A stretch of DNA of 64,000 bases. It comes from Oscillospiraceae bacterium (lineage in GTDB: Bacteria > Bacillota > Clostridia > Saccharofermentanales > Saccharofermentanaceae). This document shows positions 61,109-64,000 of this stretch, one piece after another. A program made the position numbers and the translations under genes. Under the pieces are notes generated by a model. It saw only the letters and a list, made by a program, of their open reading frames with translations, had not been told where the DNA came from and did not search any database. Each line of letters begins with the position of its first letter. The stretch's first letter is position 1. Location of the stretch: NCBI GenBank assembly GCA_902787975.1, contig CADAIP010000009.1:1-64000 (forward strand), read 5' to 3'.

Positions 61109-62577
61109 TGGCAGAAGGATCGGGTAAGACAGGCAATAAGGTAATGAACGGTTTCCTATGGAGACTGTTCGAACGTATAGGTGCAAAGGGCGTTGAGCTT
61201 GTTGTATCTCTCATCATCGCAAACATCCTGGTTGAGCCTGACCTTTACGGTTCACTGTCGCTTCTTCTTGTAATCATCACGATCTTACAGGTATTTGTAG
61301 ACAGCGGTCTCGGTAATGCCCTTGTCCAGAAAAAAGATGCCGATAACTTAGACTTCTCGACTGTTTTCTATTTCAACATCGTATTCTGCGCAGTGCTCTA
61401 TGTGGGATTGTTTTTCGCTGCGCCTTTCATCGCGAATTTCTATGATGATCCTTCGCTCACACCTCTTATCAGGGTTTTGGGAATCATCATTCTCATATCC
61501 GGTGTCAAGAACGTACAGGTTGCTTACGTAACAAGAAACCTTCTGTTCAAGAGATTCTTCTATTCGACTCTGGGCGGAACTATTGCAGCTGCAGTAGTCG
61601 GTATCTTCCTTGCATATAAGGGATACGGCACATGGGCACTTGTTATGCAGTATGTTACGAATACCACATTCGATACCATCATCCTCTGGATAACGGTTAA
61701 GTGGAAGCCTGAGCTCAAGTTCTCGTTCAAGAGACTTAAAGGTCTCCTGGCATACGGATGGAAGCTTCTTGTATCGAGCCTTCTTGCCACGGGTTATGAG
61801 CAGTTAAGAGCGCTCATTATCGGTAAGAAATACACCAAGGCAGATCTCGCTTTTTACGATAAGGCCAACCAGTTCCCGGGCTTCATCACTGCCAACATCA
61901 ACACTTCAATAGACAGCGTTTTGTTCCCTGCAATGTCAGGCGTTCAGGACGATACCGAGCGCGTTAAGAACATGACAAGGCGCGCCATGAAAACGAGCAT
62001 CTATCTCATGGCTCCCATGATGGCAGGACTTTCCGCATGCGCTGTTCCTATCGTCAGCATCATATTGCCGGAAGAATGGCTTCCGCTCATACCTTACATG
62101 ATCATCCTTTGTATCTGTTATACCTTCTATCCGCTTCACACGGCTAACCTCAATGCAATAAAAGCATTGGGAAGAAGTGATATGTTCTTGAAACTCGAGA
62201 TCATCAAAAAGATCGTCGGAATTGGCCTTCTCATCTTCTCAATGAGGTACGGCGTATTTGCAATTACATTGTCCTTGCTGGTAAGCGACTTCATCTGCCA
62301 GGTCATCAACACATGGCCTAACAAGAAACTCATTAATTACGGCTATTTCGAGCAGCTTAAAGACATTCTGCCGTCCATTATCCTGGCATGGATCATGGGT
62401 GGAATCGTATACTGCGTTACATTCCTCAAGCTCAACGATTTCGTCACTCTTCTCATCCAGGTACCGCTCGGCGTTCTGATATACTATTTCGGAACCAAGT
62501 TGTTCAAGATAGACTGTCTTGACTACCTGCTCAGCACATTAAAGAGTATCATTGGTGGTAAGGAGAAGAAGGCATGA
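61108..62577 (+). CDS. Wzx-type polysaccharide flippase
   Basis: A 489-residue membrane protein with about fourteen membrane segments, of the WzxC/TuaB class. The N terminus GFLWRLFERIGAKGVELVVSL and the internal AFYDKANQFP region are characteristic. It would move a lipid-linked repeat unit across the membrane. It overlaps the glycosyltransferase gene by one base and the ATP-grasp gene by 4. Together with the upstream genes it suggests export of a phosphonate-bearing repeat unit. Confidence 0.92.
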   Translation: MAEGSGKTGNKVMNGFLWRLFERIGAKGVELVVSLIIANILVEPDLYGSLSLLLVIITILQVFVDSGLGNALVQKKDADNLDFSTVFYFNIVFCAVLYVGLFFAAPFIANFYDDPSLTPLIRVLGIIILISGVKNVQVAYVTRNLLFKRFFYSTLGGTIAAAVVGIFLAYKGYGTWALVMQYVTNTTFDTIILWITVKWKPELKFSFKRLKGLLAYGWKLLVSSLLATGYEQLRALIIGKKYTKADLAFYDKANQFPGFITANINTSIDSVLFPAMSGVQDDTERVKNMTRRAMKTSIYLMAPMMAGLSACAVPIVSIILPEEWLPLIPYMIILCICYTFYPLHTANLNAIKALGRSDMFLKLEIIKKIVGIGLLIFSMRYGVFAITLSLLVSDFICQVINTWPNKKLINYGYFEQLKDILPSIILAWIMGGIVYCVTFLKLNDFVTLLIQVPLGVLIYYFGTKLFKIDCLDYLLSTLKSIIGGKEKKA

Positions 62578-63857
62578 GAAAAAAGGTGCTCGTATTTCCG
62601 GCAGGAACGGAGATAGCATTTGAGATACATAATGCGTTGAAGTATTCCAAGTTTGTTGAGCTCTACGGTGCCAGCAGCGTCTCTTGTCATGCTGAATTCC
62701 TTTTCAAGAATTACATCGAAGGCGTGCCTTTCCCGGGCGATCCCGGTCTCATAGATGCGCTTAACAAGATAGTTGACGAGTACGGCATCGACCTTATCTA
62801 TCCGGCCCACGACAGCGCCTGCCTGACTCTTACCGAGGAGCAGGATAAGCTTCACTGCAAGGTCGTAACTTCTCCCATCGAGACCGTTGATACGTGCCGC
62901 TCGAAAACAAAGACATACGAATTCTTCAAAGGCGAGGAATTCATCCCGAAGACTTTCGCATCCGCTGATGACGTAAAGAGCTATCCCGTATTCTGCAAAC
63001 CAGCAGTAGGACAGGGCTCCGAAGGCGCAATGAAAGTTACTGACAGAGATGACCTCGAAAAGCTTTTGGCGGGAGACGAGCAGTATGTTATCTGCGAATA
63101 TCTTCCGGGTGATGAATATACAGTAGACTGCTTCACAGACAGAAACGGTAAACTGAGATCTGCACTCATCAGAAGAAGAGAACGAATCAGATCGGGAATT
63201 GCCGTAAGAAGCAGGATCATTCCGATGGAAGACAGTGTCATGAAGATTGCGGAGAAGATCAATTCAAAGATGGTTTTCTCAGGTGCATGGTTCTTCCAGC
63301 TTAAAAGAAATACAGAAGGAGAATTCCGTCTTCTGGAGATCTCCGCAAGGATCCCGGGTACGATGGGTACCACGAGAAACCTCGGAATCAATTATCCGAT
63401 GCTTACGATTTTCGACATGCTCGGATATGACATCGACATCATCAATAACGGCCAGGATGTATTGCTCGACCGCGCATTCATAAGCCGCTACCAGACAAGC
63501 GTTAAATACGACAAGGTCTATCTTGATTTTGACGATACTCTTTACCTTGACGATAAGGTAAACATCACGATGATATCTTTTGTTTACCAGTGCTTTAACA
63601 AGGGTATCCCCGTGATCCTTCTGACAAAGCATGCAAAGGATATCTATGACTCCCTGGATAAGTTCAGGATCTCAAAGGATCTTTTCGCTGAGATCATTCA
63701 TATTGAGAAAGACAGAGACAAGAGTGAATATATTACTGCAAAGGATGCGATCTTCATTGATGATTCTTTTGCAGAACGCAAGAATATACATGATAAGCTC
63801 GGCATTCCGGTATATGACCTGGACATGATCGAGAGCCTTATTGATTGGAGAATGTGA
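62574..63857 (+). CDS. ATP-grasp ligase fused to HAD domain
   Basis: A 427-residue two-domain protein. Residues 1-310 are an ATP-grasp fold (KPAVGQGSEGAMKV, ICEYLPGDEYTVDCF, LLEISARIPGT), typical of enzymes that join a carboxylate to an amine through an acyl phosphate. Residues 325-427 are a HAD-like domain starting LDFDDTLYLD and ending in IFIDDSFAERK, which could be a phosphatase. It may add an amino acid or make a modified sugar in the glycan cluster. The exact substrate is unknown. It overlaps the flippase gene by 4 bases. Confidence 0.85.
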   Translation: MRKKVLVFPAGTEIAFEIHNALKYSKFVELYGASSVSCHAEFLFKNYIEGVPFPGDPGLIDALNKIVDEYGIDLIYPAHDSACLTLTEEQDKLHCKVVTSPIETVDTCRSKTKTYEFFKGEEFIPKTFASADDVKSYPVFCKPAVGQGSEGAMKVTDRDDLEKLLAGDEQYVICEYLPGDEYTVDCFTDRNGKLRSALIRRRERIRSGIAVRSRIIPMEDSVMKIAEKINSKMVFSGAWFFQLKRNTEGEFRLLEISARIPGTMGTTRNLGINYPMLTIFDMLGYDIDIINNGQDVLLDRAFISRYQTSVKYDKVYLDFDDTLYLDDKVNITMISFVYQCFNKGIPVILLTKHAKDIYDSLDKFRISKDLFAEIIHIEKDRDKSEYITAKDAIFIDDSFAERKNIHDKLGIPVYDLDMIESLIDWRM

Positions 63858-63858
63858 T

Positions 63859-64000
63859 ATGGACCAGATACTGGTAACAAGATCTTCAATGCCTGATATT
63901 GAAGAATACACCAATGAGATAAAAGACCTCTGGGATTCCCACTGGATCACCAACATGGGTGTAAAGCATAAGCAGCTTCAAAAGGAACTTGAGGCACGTC
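63859..64000 (+). CDS. DegT/DnrJ/EryC1-type aminotransferase, partial
   Basis: The first 47 codons of a gene cut by the window edge. The N terminus, starting MDQILVTRSSMPDIEEY and containing WDSHWITNMG, matches PLP-dependent sugar aminotransferases of the DegT/DnrJ/EryC1 family, which make amino sugars for surface glycans. It starts one base after the stop of the ATP-grasp gene, so it belongs to the same operon. The catalytic Lys is beyond the window. Confidence 0.85.
   Translation, partial: MDQILVTRSSMPDIEEYTNEIKDLWDSHWITNMGVKHKQLQKELEAR

Overview
The window looks like the chromosome of an anaerobic, Gram-positive-type member of the Clostridia (Bacillota), probably from a rumen or gut. The pointers are a rubredoxin/rubrerythrin oxidative-stress protein, an FMN riboswitch driving a RibU-type ECF transporter, teichoic-acid-like polymer enzymes, class I two-subunit fumarase, abundant c-di-GMP signalling, purine-rich Shine-Dalgarno sites and some TTG starts. 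No rRNA, tRNA, CRISPR array, insertion sequence or prophage was seen. Species level cannot be given from sequence alone.

Layout. 1-3171: palindrome array, then an ABC exporter operon. 3241-5076: membrane GGDEF/EAL protein with degenerate motifs. 5350-7018: ECF sigma factor and its probable membrane anti-sigma partner. 7140-10461: two zinc-ribbon membrane proteins and an SPFH protein, resembling the Bacillus ydjGHI membrane-stress set. 10643-13281: two tandem lipoprotein serpins. 13434-17633: PAP2-like protein, small zinc-ribbon protein, three-gene proton-translocating transhydrogenase. 17763-23105: uncharacterised membrane protein, CAP-domain protein, TerB-like protein, SseB-like protein. 23278-26787: ABC transporter with a very large ectodomain. 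26796-30757: glycerophosphotransferase and a YidC-like/sulfatase fusion, probably for an envelope polymer. 30929-32143: flavin reductase-rubredoxin-rubrerythrin fusion. 32267-32787: second palindrome array. 32826-40464: three-gene phosphorelay/c-di-GMP operon. 40668-46892: ABC exporter, Na/Pi transporter, glycerophosphodiesterase. 47015-54757: phosphoesterase, FkbM methyltransferase, DUF4349 protein, HAD hydrolase, fumarase, O-antigen ligase-like protein, esterase. 54806-55641: RibU with FMN riboswitch. 55750-64000: polysaccharide/phosphonate cluster, running off the window edge.

How genes work together. The right-hand cluster encodes a complete route from phosphoenolpyruvate to 2-aminoethylphosphonate (PEP mutase, phosphonopyruvate decarboxylase, PhnW transaminase) plus a cytidylyltransferase that could activate it as a CMP ester, beside a glycosyltransferase, a Wzx-type flippase, an ATP-grasp/HAD protein and a DegT-family aminotransferase. 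This suggests a surface glycan decorated with aminoethylphosphonate. The sigma gene, the first serpin gene and the DUF4349 gene carry the same upstream bipartite motif, TGCAAC-N14-ATCTGT, which I read as an autoregulated ECF regulon.

The most unusual non-coding signal is a set of tandem palindromes in gene gaps (1-370, 8107-8222, 14591-14707, 32267-32787). Arm sequences differ between families, but spacings are close to whole numbers of DNA helical turns (63, 73-74, 84 bp), and at the best-defined site the array lies between two terminators. This favours a DNA-level role, such as binding of a nucleoid or boundary protein, over a transcript-level one.
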